A DNA stretch of 64,000 bases, from the NCBI GenBank assembly GCA_003279005.1, contig QCBY01000001.1:62001-126000 (forward strand). The letters are read 5' to 3'. Shown one piece after another: positions 9,587-20,331 of the stretch; within the stretch, counting starts at the first letter, position 1; every line of letters starts with the position of its first letter. The notes under the pieces were generated by a model. The model was not told the DNA's origin, searched no databases, and worked only from the letters and a program-made list of their open reading frames with translations. Source of the stretch: Prochlorococcus sp. AG-347-J22. Lineage in GTDB: Bacteria; Cyanobacteriota; Cyanobacteriia; PCC-6307; Cyanobiaceae. The position numbers and the translations under genes are program-made.

Positions 9587-10771
9587 CTAATCAACTTGAA
9601 CTCTCGGCAATCTATTTTTAAAAGAACAAAGAATTTCCCAAGTAATGCTATTACATTTATCTGCCCAATCAATCGGAGAAATTAATTGTTGGCCTTCAGA
9701 TCCTAGTAATAGCATAGTACTATCAACTTTAATGTCATCAGAACCCGTAATATCTACCATCATTTGATCCATAGTTATGGATCCTACTTGAGGATAAAGT
9801 TTTTCTTTATGAATCAAATTTATTTTCCCAGAGAGATTTCTAATAATTCCATCTGCATAACCAATGCTTAAGACAGCTAACTTTGTTTTTCTATGACTAA
9901 CAAATTTATTTCCATAACTTACACCAATACCTTTTTCAATTGTTCGAACAAAAGTTACTTTAGCCTTTAAACATAAAGCAGGTTTAAGAAATAACTTTTC
10001 ATTTATCTTTTCGAATGGATAATAGCCATACATGGCTAAACCCACCCGTACCATATCAAAATGAAAATCTTTGCCAAGGATCATCCCGGCAGAATTTGCG
10101 AGATGAATTTTAATATTTTTTATTTTATCAATATTGATAAGTCTTAATAATTCTTGAAATTTTTCTCTTTGTAATTGGGCGTTACTTTTGGGATTAAATG
10201 CATTCTCATCATCTGCACATGCAAGATGGCTATATATTCCCTTAACATCAATGTTTTCCAGTGATTTAATAATATTAAATTCTTGAACAAACTGCTTAAA
10301 TTCAAATCCCAATCTTGACATGCCAGTATCAACTTTTAAATGTAAGGGAAATTTCAAATTATTACTCTTTCCAATGTTATTGCAAATCAAACATTCCCTA
10401 ATTGTACTAACAGTTGGCATCAAATCATTTCTAAAACATGTTAATAAATCTTTTTTTGCATAAATATTACTAAGTATAAGAATTGGAACATTAATTCCAA
10501 AAGAACGAAGTTTAATTCCCTCCTTTAGGGTTGCTACCCCTAATTGAGAAGCGCCACCTTTAATCGCATTTTCAGATACAACTTTAGCATCATGTCCATA
10601 TCCATCAGCCTTCACAACTGCCATGAATTCGCAACTATTTTTTAATTTTGATTTTAATTGCCTAACGTTTGACTCTATAGCTTTACCACTTACTTCTATC
10701 CAAGCTCTTTGAGTTGGATCAATATCTCCTTCCAAATTTAAATTATCGAAATTTTTTTTTGGATTATTCAA
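9587..10771 (-). CDS. alr: Alanine racemase
   Basis: This PLP enzyme interconverts L- and D-alanine in the cytoplasm, supplying D-alanine for peptidoglycan. The 394-residue protein is slightly longer than the usual 360-380 because of an acidic N-terminal extension (residues 1-20). The PLP lysine is Lys54 in AVVKADGYGHD. The second catalytic base is the tyrosine in GVSYGNKF near residue 280, and the C-terminal beta domain holds SITMDQMMVDIT. It is transcribed away from the HNH gene, with 81 nt between the two starts. The start ATG at 10769-10771 is convincing because the TQRAWIEV motif follows. Confidence 0.95.
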   Translation of the reverse strand: MNNPKKNFDNLNLEGDIDPTQRAWIEVSGKAIESNVRQLKSKLKNSCEFMAVVKADGYGHDAKVVSENAIKGGASQLGVATLKEGIKLRSFGINVPILILSNIYAKKDLLTCFRNDLMPTVSTIRECLICNNIGKSNNLKFPLHLKVDTGMSRLGFEFKQFVQEFNIIKSLENIDVKGIYSHLACADDENAFNPKSNAQLQREKFQELLRLINIDKIKNIKIHLANSAGMILGKDFHFDMVRVGLAMYGYYPFEKINEKLFLKPALCLKAKVTFVRTIEKGIGVSYGNKFVSHRKTKLAVLSIGYADGIIRNLSGKINLIHKEKLYPQVGSITMDQMMVDITGSDDIKVDSTMLLLGSEGQQLISPIDWADKCNSITWEILCSFKNRLPRVQVD

Positions 10772-10852
10772 GAGAATCAGTATTAATGATTGCGCAATTA
10801 TATGCGCTTATTTAAATATACCGCTAGCATGACATGTAAATTGATTTTTGGC

Positions 10853-11359
10853 ATGAGCCAGACTCTTGTTTTAAATGCTTCTTATGAACCTTTAAATATT
10901 ACTTCTTGGCGAAGGGCTGTAATTTTAATGATTAAAGGTAAGGCAGAAAGTTTAGAGGAAGATCAATCATATCTAATACATTCGGGTCAAAAACTACCTA
11001 CTGTTATTAGACTTCGTTATTACGTTAAAGTTCCCTTTAGAGAGGTCGCCCTTACAAGGAAAAATATACTCCTTAGAGATAATAACTCATGCCAATATTG
11101 TAATCACAGAGGTAGTGATTTATCGATAGATCATGTTTTGCCAAGAAGCAGGGGTGGAACTGATAGTTGGGAAAATGTTACAACAGCATGCCTAAGATGT
11201 AATGTACAAAAAGGTAGTAGGACACCTGATGAAGCAAATATGCCTTTAAAACGAAAGCCGTATCGCCCGTTAAGTAATCTGAATTTTGAAGCAACTAGAC
11301 AAATAGACTCTGGCAAACACAAAGAATGGAGTAAATATGTAATCGGTTTAGCCGCTTGA
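10853..11359 (+). CDS. HNH endonuclease family protein
   Basis: A 168-residue protein with a C-terminal HNH nuclease fold. Cys80-Cys83 and Cys113-Cys116 form the structural zinc site. His94 in SIDHVLPRSRGG is the catalytic histidine, followed by the W-E-N segment. The N-terminal MSQTLVLNASYEPLNI is the hallmark opening of this cyanobacterial family, so I chose this ATG over one 21 codons upstream. The protein is chromosomally conserved in cyanobacteria with no known target, and nothing here suggests a restriction system or intron. It ends 11 nt from the convergent prfA. Confidence 0.85.
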   Translation: MSQTLVLNASYEPLNITSWRRAVILMIKGKAESLEEDQSYLIHSGQKLPTVIRLRYYVKVPFREVALTRKNILLRDNNSCQYCNHRGSDLSIDHVLPRSRGGTDSWENVTTACLRCNVQKGSRTPDEANMPLKRKPYRPLSNLNFEATRQIDSGKHKEWSKYVIGLAA

Positions 11360-11370
11360 CACCAAAAAAT

Positions 11371-12465
11371 TTAATTTTCATTCTCATTAAAATCTTCCAT
11401 GATCCTTTTCTGTTCTTGCGCCACACAAGCATCAATAATTTCATCTAAATGCCCACCAAGAATTGGTTCTAATGAAAAATTTGATCCCAATCTATGATCA
11501 GTAGTTCTATTATCCTTAAAATTATAAGTTCTAATTTTTTCACTTCTATCTCCTGTTCCAACTTGCATTAATCTTTGTGACCTTTCCTTAGCATTAGCTT
11601 CTTTTAATTGAATTTCATATAATTTAGCCCTTAAAATTTCCATTGCTCGCTCACGATTTTGTAGCTGAGATCTCTCTTGCGTACAAAATACTCTTATACC
11701 AGTTGGTTTATGAATAAGATCAATCGCAGTTTCTACTTTATTGACATTTTGGCCGCCAGCACCACCTGACCTTGCTGTACCAATTTCTAAATCAGTTGGA
11801 TCAATCTCTACCTCTACTGGATCAGCTTCTGGCATAACAGCAACAGTTGCGGTAGAAGTATGGACTCTTCCTTGAGATTCCGTCGCTGGAACTCTTTGAA
11901 CTCTATGAACACCTGCTTCAAATTTTAATTGACTATAAACAGAATCTCCCTTTACAGAAATAACTAATTCTTTGAATCCTCCCATATCGGATTCAGATGC
12001 ACTAACAGGTTTAACTGACCAGCCAATCTTTTGTCCATATCTTTCATACATTCGTGCTAAATCACCAGCCCAAATACAAGCTTCATTTCCTCCGGCTCCA
12101 GCTCGAATCTCCAACATTACACTTCTTTCGTCTCGTGGATCTTTCGGTAATAAAGCAATTGTTACTTTTTGAATAAGTGCATTTTTAACCTCTTCTAGGC
12201 TAGATAATTCTTCATTGATCAACAATTCCATATCTTTATCATCTCTATTATCTCTAAGCAGTTTTTTAGAATCATCAATTTCTTTCTCAGTATCAAGCAA
12301 TTGATTAAAATCAATAACCAAAGGCTCCAATTTTGCTCTCTCTCTTGCTATTAATTCTAGTTTTTTAGGATTATTTGCAATATCGGGGTCTGCCAGTTGC
12401 ATTTCTAAATTCGCAAAACTTTCTGATGCAGTTTTCAACCTTGCAATTAATGTTGTGTATTCCAA
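11371..12465 (-). CDS. prfA: Peptide chain release factor 1
   Basis: RF1 recognises UAA and UAG in the ribosomal A site and triggers peptide release. The 364-residue length is typical. Its tripeptide anticodon appears as Pro193-Ala194-Thr195 in [10 protein letters not shown], and the catalytic GGQ motif is at 237-239 in [11 protein letters not shown]. It is the last gene of the long ribosomal cluster, 46 nt after rpmE, the usual cyanobacterial position. Confidence 0.98.
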   Translation of the reverse strand: MEYTTLIARLKTASESFANLEMQLADPDIANNPKKLELIARERAKLEPLVIDFNQLLDTEKEIDDSKKLLRDNRDDKDMELLINEELSSLEEVKNALIQKVTIALLPKDPRDERSVMLEIRAGAGGNEACIWAGDLARMYERYGQKIGWSVKPVSASESDMGGFKELVISVKGDSVYSQLKFEAGVHRVQRVPATESQGRVHTSTATVAVMPEADPVEVEIDPTDLEIGTARSGGAGGQNVNKVETAIDLIHKPTGIRVFCTQERSQLQNRERAMEILRAKLYEIQLKEANAKERSQRLMQVGTGDRSEKIRTYNFKDNRTTDHRLGSNFSLEPILGGHLDEIIDACVAQEQKRIMEDFNENEN

Positions 12466-12511
12466 TTGAAGTTTTGCTTAATTGTTGATTATTAAAATTC
12501 TATGAATCTGA

Positions 12512-12760
12512 TTATTTAGAATCTTTAGTTTCTTGTGGAGTAGCTGACTCGGCTGAACTCATTCCATATTTTTTCATAAATCTATCAACTCTACCTTCAG
12601 TATCAAGTATTTTTTGAGTACCGGTAAAGAATGGATGATTACCACTCCAAACATCAACATGTAATTCGGGTTTAGTTGAACCTGTTGTCATCACAACTTC
12701 TCCATTACAAATAACTTTTGCATCTGGGTACCATTTAGGATGAATTTCTGATTTGGGCAT
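12512..12760 (-). CDS. rpmE: 50S ribosomal protein L31
   Basis: An 82-residue L31 beginning MPKSEIHPKWYPDAKVICNG. The zinc-binding cysteines of the C-plus form are not present as a CxxC pair, so this is the zinc-independent form. The conserved block HPFFTGTQKILDTEGRVDRFMKKY is present, with an acidic, serine-rich tail after residue 66. It lies 14 nt after rpsI. Confidence 0.96.
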   Translation of the reverse strand: MPKSEIHPKWYPDAKVICNGEVVMTTGSTKPELHVDVWSGNHPFFTGTQKILDTEGRVDRFMKKYGMSSAESATPQETKDSK

Positions 12761-12774
12761 AATAAAAAAGTCTT

Positions 12775-13185
12775 TTAACGTTTAGAGAATTGAGGTGCTT
12801 TTCTAGCTTTTTTAAGACCATATTTTCTTCTTTCTTTTGCTCGCGGATCTCGACTAAGATGGCCTTCTGTTTTTAAGGGTTTCCTATTATCGGGAGATAA
12901 CCCACAAAGAGCCCTTGCTGCTCCCTGTTTGATTGCATCCGCTTGCCCAGTCAAACCACCTCCGAAAACATTTACAAGAATATCGTATGAATTTTCAAGT
13001 CCTAAAGTTAGCAAAGGAGCTTTAACTGAATTTAAGTGAGATGGGTTGAAATTCAAGTAATCGTCGCCGGAACGACCATTTATTTTAATTTGTCCATTTC
13101 CAGGAATTAAACGTACTCTCGCTACAGAGGTTTTTCTTCTTCCTGTACCCCAATAGACCGCTTTGTTTTTTATTTGACTATTCAT
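12775..13185 (-). CDS. rpsI: 30S ribosomal protein S9
   Basis: A 136-residue S9. [19 protein letters not shown] near the N-terminus and the terminal [18 protein letters not shown] are diagnostic; the basic C-terminal tail reaches toward the P-site tRNA. It follows rplM by nine nucleotides, the conserved L13-S9 pair. Confidence 0.98.
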   Translation of the reverse strand: MNSQIKNKAVYWGTGRRKTSVARVRLIPGNGQIKINGRSGDDYLNFNPSHLNSVKAPLLTLGLENSYDILVNVFGGGLTGQADAIKQGAARALCGLSPDNRKPLKTEGHLSRDPRAKERRKYGLKKARKAPQFSKR

Positions 13186-13194
13186 TTTTCTAAT

Positions 13195-13626
13195 TTAACT
13201 ATTTAATAATACAGGATTTTGCGCAGCATGAGGATGTTCTGAACCTTTATAAACTTTTAATTTCTTAAATTGTTGCCTTCCCAATGAATTATGAGGAAGC
13301 ATTCCTTTAACAGCCTGCTCTATTATTCTCTCAGGAATTCTTTCTTGAAGTGATTCAAATTTTTCAACTTTCATTCCCCCTGGTCTTCCAGAGTGCCTTC
13401 TGTATAATTTTTGAGATGCTTTTTTACCTGTGACTTCTACTTTTTCAGCATTCACAACAATAACAAAATCACCAGTATCTAGATGAGGGGTGAATGTTGG
13501 TTTATTCTTTCCTCTCAAAACTGCTGCAACTTCTGAAGATAACCTACCAAGTGTCTTTTCTTTAGCGTCAACTAAAAACCAGGTTCTTTTAATAGATTCA
13601 ATTGAGGGGGTTATTGTTTTATTCAT
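13195..13626 (-). CDS. rplM: 50S ribosomal protein L13
   Basis: A 143-residue L13, an early-assembly protein of the large subunit. Recognisable blocks are [20 protein letters not shown] and the [21 protein letters not shown] region in the C-terminal half. It is preceded by a 118-nt gap after truA, the longest spacer within this block, which could carry a leader or a separate promoter for rplM-rpsI. Confidence 0.98.
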   Translation of the reverse strand: MNKTITPSIESIKRTWFLVDAKEKTLGRLSSEVAAVLRGKNKPTFTPHLDTGDFVIVVNAEKVEVTGKKASQKLYRRHSGRPGGMKVEKFESLQERIPERIIEQAVKGMLPHNSLGRQQFKKLKVYKGSEHPHAAQNPVLLNS

Positions 13627-13744
13627 TTATAAATTTTTTCAGAATTATTGAAATAGATTTTAATTCTACATTATTAGAGGGTCATTAAACAATAATTTTT
13701 GCTTAGCTAAATAAATATAATTTGGGTATATAAAATCTACCGAA

Positions 13745-14551
13745 TTAGGAATTACCTCTGATTATAAATCTCGGGAAAAGATCTCTTTTATAAATCTTTT
13801 TAAAAATTCTCTCTTCATATATGGAGTTAACAAAACATAAGCCATTGGCTGGCGCAGATTCTCGAACATCATGTTTTTTTTTACAAAACCATCTATCTTT
13901 AAAGATTTCTGGTGTTATTTTCTTTTCTCCTACTAAAACAAGTTGGCCAACTATTGAACGGACCATCCCATAAAGAAAACCAGTAGCCTTGATATCTATA
14001 AATATCAAATCTTCCAACCTCTCTATTTCAATTGATTTGATTGTTGTAAAAGACGTCGATCTATTACTTCCACTCTTTTGAAACGCAAAAAAGTCATGTT
14101 CTCCAACCATTCCGTCTAAGGCCTTTGACATTGAAAATTCGTCTAAAGGTTTTTGGTATCTATGCCATGACCACTTACTTAAAAATATATTAGGTATCTT
14201 ACTATTGTTAATTACATATCGATAATGTCTATAAACCGCAGAATAACAAGCATGCCAATTATTTTTAACCTCTACTGATTCTAAAATTCTAATTGTCTGC
14301 GGTAATCTACTATTCAACACATCTGAATATCGATCACATGGAATCACAAAGTCAATATCAAAATGGACTACTTGGCCAGAAGCATGAACCCCAGCATCTG
14401 TTCTACCTGAAGCGAATGTTCTAATCTTTTTATTTGATACTTTGAAAAGAGCATCTTCTAAAATCTCTTGAACACTAATTGAATTTTTCTGTCTCTGCCA
14501 ACCAGAAAAGTAAGATCCATCATATTGGATTATTAAAGCTACTCTTTTCAA
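13745..14551 (-). CDS. truA: tRNA pseudouridine synthase A
   Basis: TruA converts uridines 38-40 in the tRNA anticodon arm to pseudouridine. The 268-residue protein starts MKRVALIIQYDGSYFSGWQRQ. The catalytic aspartate lies in ASGRTDAGVHASGQVVHF near residue 52. The second half has the GFLYGMVRSIVGQLVLVG block. Its place between rplQ and rplM is standard in cyanobacteria and ties tRNA modification to ribosome production. Confidence 0.97.
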   Translation of the reverse strand: MKRVALIIQYDGSYFSGWQRQKNSISVQEILEDALFKVSNKKIRTFASGRTDAGVHASGQVVHFDIDFVIPCDRYSDVLNSRLPQTIRILESVEVKNNWHACYSAVYRHYRYVINNSKIPNIFLSKWSWHRYQKPLDEFSMSKALDGMVGEHDFFAFQKSGSNRSTSFTTIKSIEIERLEDLIFIDIKATGFLYGMVRSIVGQLVLVGEKKITPEIFKDRWFCKKKHDVRESAPANGLCFVNSIYEERIFKKIYKRDLFPRFIIRGNS

Positions 14552-14590
14552 AGGTTATCTTTTTTATTTTTAAAATTTAAATTTTATTTT

Positions 14591-14941
14591 TTAAACAAGT
14601 TCAATAATGGCCATTTGGGCATTATCTCCTCTTCTTGCAACAGTTCTAACTATTCTTGTGTATCCACCATTCCTGTCACCATATCTTTCTTGTGCTTTTT
14701 CGAATAATGAATGTACTAAATTTTTATCATAAATATATCCCATAGCTCTTCTTCTAGCAGATAAAGTGCCCTCTTTTGCTAAAGAAATCATCCTCTCAGT
14801 TTCATTTCTTAAAGCCTTAGCTCTAGCTTTTGTGGTGGTCACTCTACCCTCTCTAATAAGCTGTGTAGTTAACCCTCTAAGAAGAGCTTTTCTTTGATCG
14901 GCGGGTTTGCTTAAAAGCGGAATTCTTAGTTGATGTCTCAT
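14591..14941 (-). CDS. rplQ: 50S ribosomal protein L17
   Basis: A 116-residue L17 with the conserved opening [24 protein letters not shown] and the closing [23 protein letters not shown]. It lies 15 nt downstream of rpoA, the usual alpha-operon order. Confidence 0.98.
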   Translation of the reverse strand: MRHQLRIPLLSKPADQRKALLRGLTTQLIREGRVTTTKARAKALRNETERMISLAKEGTLSARRRAMGYIYDKNLVHSLFEKAQERYGDRNGGYTRIVRTVARRGDNAQMAIIELV

Positions 14942-14956
14942 AATCTCAAAAGTTCG

Positions 14957-15895
14957 TTAAACAGATGTCCTACTTTGTGGAATTGAAATTCCTATTCTCT
15001 CAAGAGCTTCAATAACCTCATCTGCAGATTTTGAGCCGAAGTTCTTTATTTCTAAAAGATCTTCATAACTAAATCCCATTAGATCTGAAACAGAATTAAC
15101 TTGAGCACGTTTTAAACAATTATATGCTCTAACGGACAAATTTAGTTCCTCTAATGGAATTTGAGCTTCTGGAGATGGCTCTGGCTCTTCAGGTATCTCT
15201 TCAACCATTGTAACAGTCGCTAGAGGCTGGAAAAGTTCAATTAACTGATTTGCAGCTTCCGCAATTGCATCATCAGGACTAGTCGATCCATCAGTTACGA
15301 CTTCCATTTTTAACCTTTCTCTACCAGTTCCTCCCTCAGCTACAGCAGTTTCATCTATTGAGAAATTAACTCTCTTTACAGGCATAAATACAGCATCAAT
15401 TTGAAGCAAATCTATAGATGTAGTTTCTTGGTTTCTGCGATCTACAGGTCTATAACCTACACCTCTTTCAACATGAATTTCAAGTTCTAGATTATGTCCT
15501 TCTTGAATGGTTGCTATAGGCTTTTCACCATCAACAATTTCCACTTGCGAGGAAAATTGTATGTCATTTGCCTTAACTTCCATTGGGCCATTAACAACTA
15601 ATCTTCCAATTTCAAGCTCTGGGTTCGAACTATTAATAGAAAGTTGCTTACAATTTAAAAGAATATCAAGGACATCTTCTCTAACGCCTGGGATGGTTGC
15701 ATATTCATGATTAATTCCTGCAATTCTTACAGCAGTTACAGCACTTCCTTCAAGTCCTCCCATCAGAACTCTCCTTAAAGAGTTACCGAGAGTAGTAGCT
15801 TGTCCTCTTTCTAAGGGGCCAATTAAAAATGTTCCTGTTTGGGAGCGATCATTTGCTATTTGATGATCAATTCTGTCAATCTGGTATTGCAACAC
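14957..15895 (-). CDS. rpoA: DNA-directed RNA polymerase alpha subunit
   Basis: The alpha subunit dimerises to start RNA polymerase assembly and contacts promoters and activators through its C-terminal domain. The 312-residue protein has the N-terminal dimerisation domain, with [19 protein letters not shown] near residues 28-46, and a C-terminal domain around residues 245-305 with the helix-hairpin-helix segment [19 protein letters not shown]. Translation starts at GTG (15893-15895). A run of eight C residues lies in the mRNA just upstream, between rpsK and rpoA. Confidence 0.98.
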   Translation of the reverse strand: MLQYQIDRIDHQIANDRSQTGTFLIGPLERGQATTLGNSLRRVLMGGLEGSAVTAVRIAGINHEYATIPGVREDVLDILLNCKQLSINSSNPELEIGRLVVNGPMEVKANDIQFSSQVEIVDGEKPIATIQEGHNLELEIHVERGVGYRPVDRRNQETTSIDLLQIDAVFMPVKRVNFSIDETAVAEGGTGRERLKMEVVTDGSTSPDDAIAEAANQLIELFQPLATVTMVEEIPEEPEPSPEAQIPLEELNLSVRAYNCLKRAQVNSVSDLMGFSYEDLLEIKNFGSKSADEVIEALERIGISIPQSRTSV

Positions 15896-15945
15896 GGAAA
15901 AAAAGGTTGAAAGTTTGGTTGGGGGGGGATGAAAATAGTTTAGTT

Positions 15946-16338
15946 CTAAACGCGTCTACGTTTAGGTCTTCTACATCCATTATGAGGTAATGGAGTTACA
16001 TCTCTTATTAGAGTTATTTCTAAACCGGCAACTTGTAAAGCTCTTATGGCGGTTTCCCTACCTGAGCCGGGACCTCTTACTAATACTTCTATTTGTCGCA
16101 TCCCTTGATCAAGAGCTCTTTTAGCTGCAGATTCGGCAGCTGTTTGAGCAGCGAATGGGGTGCCTTTTCTAGCACCTTTAAATCCACTTGCTCCTGCAGA
16201 AGACCAAGAAATTACATGACCCGAAGTATCACTAATAGATACGATAGTATTATTAAAGGTACTCTGAATATGTACTACACCATTTGGTACATTTTTTTTA
16301 GATTTCTTTGAACCTGTTTTTTTTACTGGGGCTGCCAT
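15946..16338 (-). CDS. rpsK: 30S ribosomal protein S11
   Basis: A 130-residue S11, part of the platform of the small subunit. [18 protein letters not shown] and the C-terminal [18 protein letters not shown] are diagnostic. The N-terminal lysine-rich segment is the usual RNA-binding extension. rpsD, which follows rpsK in many bacteria, is absent, and rpoA comes next after 50 nt. Confidence 0.98.
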   Translation of the reverse strand: MAAPVKKTGSKKSKKNVPNGVVHIQSTFNNTIVSISDTSGHVISWSSAGASGFKGARKGTPFAAQTAAESAAKRALDQGMRQIEVLVRGPGSGRETAIRALQVAGLEITLIRDVTPLPHNGCRRPKRRRV

Positions 16339-16382
16339 AAAAGTTTAGATAATTGGGTTAAGTTTCTTTCAAGATAAATTAA

Positions 16383-16748
16383 TTATTTTTTTCTACCTGC
16401 AACTGTTTTTCTAGATCCTCTTCTTGTTCTAGCATTAGTTCTTGTTCTTTGACCTCTAACAGGGAGACTCATTCTATGCCTCCTGCCTCGAACACAACCA
16501 ATATCTTGCAAGCGTTTTAAAGCCATTCCCTCTTGCCTACGTAAATCACCCTCTACAGTAAAATCTTCTGCAGCTACTCTGAGTTTTTGAACATCACTAT
16601 CTGATAAATCTTTTACACGAATATCAGGATTAACTCCTGTATTTGAAAGGATTAACTTTGATCTTGTCAGACCAATTCCATAGATGTATGTGAGTGCAAT
16701 TTCAACTCGTTTTTCACGAGGTATGTCAATTCCTGCAATCCTGGCCAC
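16383..16748 (-). CDS. rpsM: 30S ribosomal protein S13
   Basis: A 121-residue S13 of the small-subunit head, contacting the P-site tRNA and bridging to the large subunit. [26 protein letters not shown] opens the protein, and [24 protein letters not shown] lies in the C-terminal part. It follows rpmJ by 42 nt. Confidence 0.98.
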   Translation of the reverse strand: MARIAGIDIPREKRVEIALTYIYGIGLTRSKLILSNTGVNPDIRVKDLSDSDVQKLRVAAEDFTVEGDLRRQEGMALKRLQDIGCVRGRRHRMSLPVRGQRTRTNARTRRGSRKTVAGRKK

Positions 16749-16790
16749 TTGTTTGAATTAGTAAAAGGTTTTAAAAAATGTCATCAAAGA

Positions 16791-16907
16791 TTAACCTTGA
16801 CGTTGTTTGTGTCTAGGGCTCGCGGTGCAAATAACCATGACCCTGCCATGTCTACGGATAACGCGACATTTGTCACACATCTTTTTTACTGAGGCTCTAA
16901 CCTTCAT
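16791..16907 (-). CDS. rpmJ: 50S ribosomal protein L36, 38 aa
   Basis: A very short gene read directly from the minus strand: it begins [19 protein letters not shown] and ends SPRHKQRQG. Cys11 and Cys14, a later cysteine in VICTASPRH and the following histidine form the zinc site of the C-plus L36. The 38-residue length is exactly the family norm. It sits between adk and rpsM; infA, which often lies here, is not present. Confidence 0.96.
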   Translation of the reverse strand: MKVRASVKKMCDKCRVIRRHGRVMVICTASPRHKQRQG

Positions 16908-16951
16908 TAGGTTCTCTCATTAAAATGCTAATTTTATATTCTACATCATCG

Positions 16952-17500
16952 TCATGCCATTTTACTTTTTATATCAGCAGATATTGTTTTTAGATCTCTA
17001 TCAGCATTAATGTTTACTAATAAAGAGAGATTTGAATAGTATTCAATTAATGGTTCTGTGGTGTCTTTATAAATTTTTAATCTTGTTTTGATTGTTTCTT
17101 CATTATCATCTTTTCTACCCCTCATAATTAATCTTTTTACCAATACTTCATCTGAGATATCTAGATAAAATACTATTTCTAAAGGTTGATTTATTTTCAG
17201 CAAGACATCATTTAAAGAATTTACTTGAGACAAATTTCTTGGATAACCATCTAAAATCCACCCTTTATTAACTTTGTCAAGATTCTTTTTAACTATTTCT
17301 AGCACTAGTTCATCATTTACAAGTTCACCCTTATTCATGATATCTTTTACTGTTCTTCCCAAATCAGTATGCAATTCAATTTCTTTTCTTAATAATTCTC
17401 CTGTCGATAAATGTAAATACGAATTTGCTTCACTCAATAATGCAGCTTGAGTACCCTTCCCTGCTCCTGGCGGTCCTAAAAATAATAAATGTTTTTTCAT
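16952..17500 (-). CDS. adk: Adenylate kinase
   Basis: Adenylate kinase catalyses ATP + AMP to 2 ADP. The 182-residue protein is the short-lid form without a zinc-binding insert. The P-loop [10 protein letters not shown] is at residues 9-18, GYPRN near 83 binds AMP, and [15 protein letters not shown] forms the short lid. Its ATG shares one base with the secY stop, the classic secY-adk coupling. Confidence 0.97.
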   Translation of the reverse strand: MKKHLLFLGPPGAGKGTQAALLSEANSYLHLSTGELLRKEIELHTDLGRTVKDIMNKGELVNDELVLEIVKKNLDKVNKGWILDGYPRNLSQVNSLNDVLLKINQPLEIVFYLDISDEVLVKRLIMRGRKDDNEETIKTRLKIYKDTTEPLIEYYSNLSLLVNINADRDLKTISADIKSKMA

Positions 17501-18819
17501 TAACTATTAACCAGTCCCTCATACCTTTGTGAGATAACAAAAGTTTGAATTTGTTTAGCAGTATCAATCGCAACTCCTACAAGGATTAAAAGCGAAGTTG
17601 CTCCTAAACCTTGAAAAGTTTGAACATTAGTTGCTCTCTCAACAGCGGCAGGAATAATAGCTACCGAACCTAAAAATAATCCTCCTAATAGAGTTAACCG
17701 ATTTTGAATACCTGATAAGTAATTTGCTGTATTCGTCCCTGGCCTTACTCCTGGGATTGCAACTCCACCTTTTTTTAAATTTGACGCTACATCAACTGGA
17801 TTAATTGTTAGAGAGGCATAAAAGTACGAGAAACCTAAAATCAAAGCAAAAAAAGTTAAGGCATATGGCCATGGATTAGAGGATCCTGGATTTAAACTTC
17901 CAGCTACTTTGATCAGAATTGGATTGCCAGTGACGTTTGCTATTGTAATTGGCAAAAATATCAAGGCAGATGCAAAAATTATTGGCATAACTCCACCAGC
18001 ATTTAACTTTAAGGGCAGATAACTTTGCCTTGTTGGGAGTAATGAGGTATTTCCTATCTGTCTTTTGGCACTAACAATTGGTATACGTCTAGCTCCTTCT
18101 TGAACAAAAATTATTCCAACAATTGTCAGTAAAAAGACTCCAAGTAAAACAGCTATTCCTAAAACATCTCCGCGATCACCAGTTTGTGCCTTTTCAATAG
18201 TTGAGCTTAAGGCTTTAGGCAATGTGGCAACGATATTCAGGAAGATCACTAATGATGCACCTTGACCAATACCTTTTTCTGTAATAATTTCGCTAAACCA
18301 CATTACTATCATTGAGCCAGTTACCAAAGCAATAGATGTTTGCAAAACAAAAGTAGTTTCGCTTATACCCTGGATTGCATATTGTCTAAGAATTAAAGAA
18401 AATATTATACTTTGCAAAAATCCCCATCCTAAGGAGACATATCTTGTTATCTGAGCAATTTTTCTTCTACCAGCCTCTCCCTCATTTTTCTGTAAATCCT
18501 CAAGAACAGGCAATGAGGCAGTCAAAAGCTGAATAATAATTGAAGCGTTAATAAATGGTAAAATCCCGAGTGCAAATATTCCTAGGGTTGAAATTCCTCC
18601 CCCAGTAAAAATATCCAGAAATCCTATTAATTGACCACCTTGATCTATGAAACTTTTAAAAGCAACCCTATCTATCCCAGGCACTGGTATGTAAATACCT
18701 AATCGAACCAAAAGTAAAAGTCCCAAAGTTGTTAAAACTCTATTTCTTAACTCTTTATTTAAAAATAATTGAGAGATAATCTCTGAAGCACTAGGGTTTC
18801 TACTTTTGTTAATTAACAT
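17500..18819 (-). CDS. secY: Preprotein translocase subunit SecY
   Basis: SecY is the protein-conducting channel of the Sec translocon in plasma and thylakoid membranes. The 439-residue protein carries ten membrane helices. The plug region around [23 protein letters not shown] and the cytosolic loop region [17 protein letters not shown] near residues 350-366 are conserved. It follows rplO by 30 nt, its standard place at the end of the spc segment. Confidence 0.98.
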   Translation of the reverse strand: MLINKSRNPSASEIISQLFLNKELRNRVLTTLGLLLLVRLGIYIPVPGIDRVAFKSFIDQGGQLIGFLDIFTGGGISTLGIFALGILPFINASIIIQLLTASLPVLEDLQKNEGEAGRRKIAQITRYVSLGWGFLQSIIFSLILRQYAIQGISETTFVLQTSIALVTGSMIVMWFSEIITEKGIGQGASLVIFLNIVATLPKALSSTIEKAQTGDRGDVLGIAVLLGVFLLTIVGIIFVQEGARRIPIVSAKRQIGNTSLLPTRQSYLPLKLNAGGVMPIIFASALIFLPITIANVTGNPILIKVAGSLNPGSSNPWPYALTFFALILGFSYFYASLTINPVDVASNLKKGGVAIPGVRPGTNTANYLSGIQNRLTLLGGLFLGSVAIIPAAVERATNVQTFQGLGATSLLILVGVAIDTAKQIQTFVISQRYEGLVNS

Positions 18820-18849
18820 CGATAAGTAAAATTAAACTTTTAAAAAAAT

Positions 18850-19308
18850 TTATTTTTTATTAATAAATTCGCAAGAACCACCTGCAGCTTCTATTTTTTC
18901 TTGAGCAACTTTAGTGAATGCATGAGCTTGAACTTTTAATTTAACTTTAACATCTCCATTACCTAAGATTTTGAGCGGAAATTTTGGCTTAAACAATATT
19001 TTCTTTTTCACAAGTATATCTAAATTAACAGTTTCATTTTCTTTAAATTCGCTTAATTTGCTTAGATTCACGATTGAAAAGTTTTTTTGATTGATAATTT
19101 CAAAATGCTTTAATTTAGGAACTCTTCTATAAAGAGGCATTTGGCCACCCTCAAATCCAGGACGTGTGGGTCTGCCAGACCTAGATTTCTGTCCTCTCAT
19201 ACCAAAACCACAAGAGGCCCCTTGACCAGCTGCTATACCGCGACCTTTTCTTAATTTTTTCTTTCTAGAACCAATATTTGATTTTAGTGTATTTAATTTT
19301 GAAGTCAT
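18850..19308 (-). CDS. rplO: 50S ribosomal protein L15
   Basis: A 152-residue L15. The N-terminal glycine- and arginine-rich extension, around [20 protein letters not shown], threads into 23S rRNA, and the globular C-terminal half ends [12 protein letters not shown]. rpmD (L30), normally between rpsE and rplO in Gram-negative bacteria, is missing; the spacer to rpsE is only five bases. Confidence 0.98.
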   Translation of the reverse strand: MTSKLNTLKSNIGSRKKKLRKGRGIAAGQGASCGFGMRGQKSRSGRPTRPGFEGGQMPLYRRVPKLKHFEIINQKNFSIVNLSKLSEFKENETVNLDILVKKKILFKPKFPLKILGNGDVKVKLKVQAHAFTKVAQEKIEAAGGSCEFINKK

Positions 19309-19313
19309 AATTT

Positions 19314-19934
19314 TTAAGAATAAAGCTGTTCAAGGGAAATACCTCTCTCCCTAGAGGCAGATTTATGGGTTCTTAATTGGGAGAGGGCGACCATTGCAGC
19401 TCTTGCATTGTTTAAAGGCGTTTTACTTCCTAATCTTTTAGCTAAGACATTTTTAATGCCAGCTAATTCTAAAACTGTCCTAATTGACCCTCCTGCAATT
19501 ACACCAGTACCTGGAGCAGCAGGTCTTATAAGTACATTAGCAGCTCCGTCCCTGCCTATAGATAAAGTAGGTATTGAATTGTTTGGAGTTAAAGGAACTC
19601 TAACAAGATGTTTTTTTCCATCTGAAACTCCTTTTTTTACTGCTCCAATAACATCTCCTGCCTTCCCGACTCCTACTCCTACTTGCCCTTTCTCATTACC
19701 AACCACAACAATTGCTCTAAAACTCATTTTTTTTCCACCTTTTACAGTTTTAGATACTCTTCTAATTTGAACAACTCTTTCTTGCCATTCAGCGTCTCTC
19801 TCATTTTTAGAATCACCTCTGCGATTTCTTTTGCGATCATTGTTTCGATTACTCTTCCTCTGCTCATTAGGGTTAGCTGAAGGGACATTATCGAGTTGCT
19901 TCTGATTTTCTTTTTTAGTTGGTGTGTTTGTCAT
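19314..19934 (-). CDS. rpsE: 30S ribosomal protein S5
   Basis: A 206-residue S5, longer than the 166 residues of Escherichia coli because of a charged, asparagine- and arginine-rich N-terminal extension (residues 1-48). The double-stranded-RNA-binding-like domain begins [20 protein letters not shown] and the second domain holds [21 protein letters not shown]5 contributes to decoding accuracy at the mRNA entry. Confidence 0.98.
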   Translation of the reverse strand: MTNTPTKKENQKQLDNVPSANPNEQRKSNRNNDRKRNRRGDSKNERDAEWQERVVQIRRVSKTVKGGKKMSFRAIVVVGNEKGQVGVGVGKAGDVIGAVKKGVSDGKKHLVRVPLTPNNSIPTLSIGRDGAANVLIRPAAPGTGVIAGGSIRTVLELAGIKNVLAKRLGSKTPLNNARAAMVALSQLRTHKSASRERGISLEQLYS

Positions 19935-19949
19935 TGTAAAAATAAAAAT

Positions 19950-20318
19950 TTAGAATTTTAAGCCTGCTTCTCGAGCTGCCTCTGCTAGAGCCTTAACTCT
20001 TCCATGATATATTTTCCCTCCACGATCAAAAATAACTTGTTTAATTCCTTTTTTTATGGCTCTTTCAGCTAATAATCTTCCTACTATTGAAGATGATTTA
20101 CAATCAGATGATAATTGATCTGATTTTTCCTTTAGTTCTTTATCTATAGTTGAAGCAGCACAAATAGTTGTTTGTGCGTTGTCATCTATCACTTGCGCGT
20201 ATATATGATTATTAGAGCGATAAACAGACAATCTTGGACGAGCTTCATTACCTATCAAGAATCTTCTTGATCTTCTATGTCGCTTTTGAGTTTGGAGTTT
20301 CCTTGAGAGTTTAGTCAT
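19950..20318 (-). CDS. rplR: 50S ribosomal protein L18
   Basis: A 122-residue L18, a 5S rRNA-binding protein. [28 protein letters not shown] and the ending [25 protein letters not shown] are family hallmarks. It lies 13 nt after rplF. Confidence 0.98.
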   Translation of the reverse strand: MTKLSRKLQTQKRHRRSRRFLIGNEARPRLSVYRSNNHIYAQVIDDNAQTTICAASTIDKELKEKSDQLSSDCKSSSIVGRLLAERAIKKGIKQVIFDRGGKIYHGRVKALAEAAREAGLKF

Positions 20319-20331
20319 TTGTTAGATGAAT

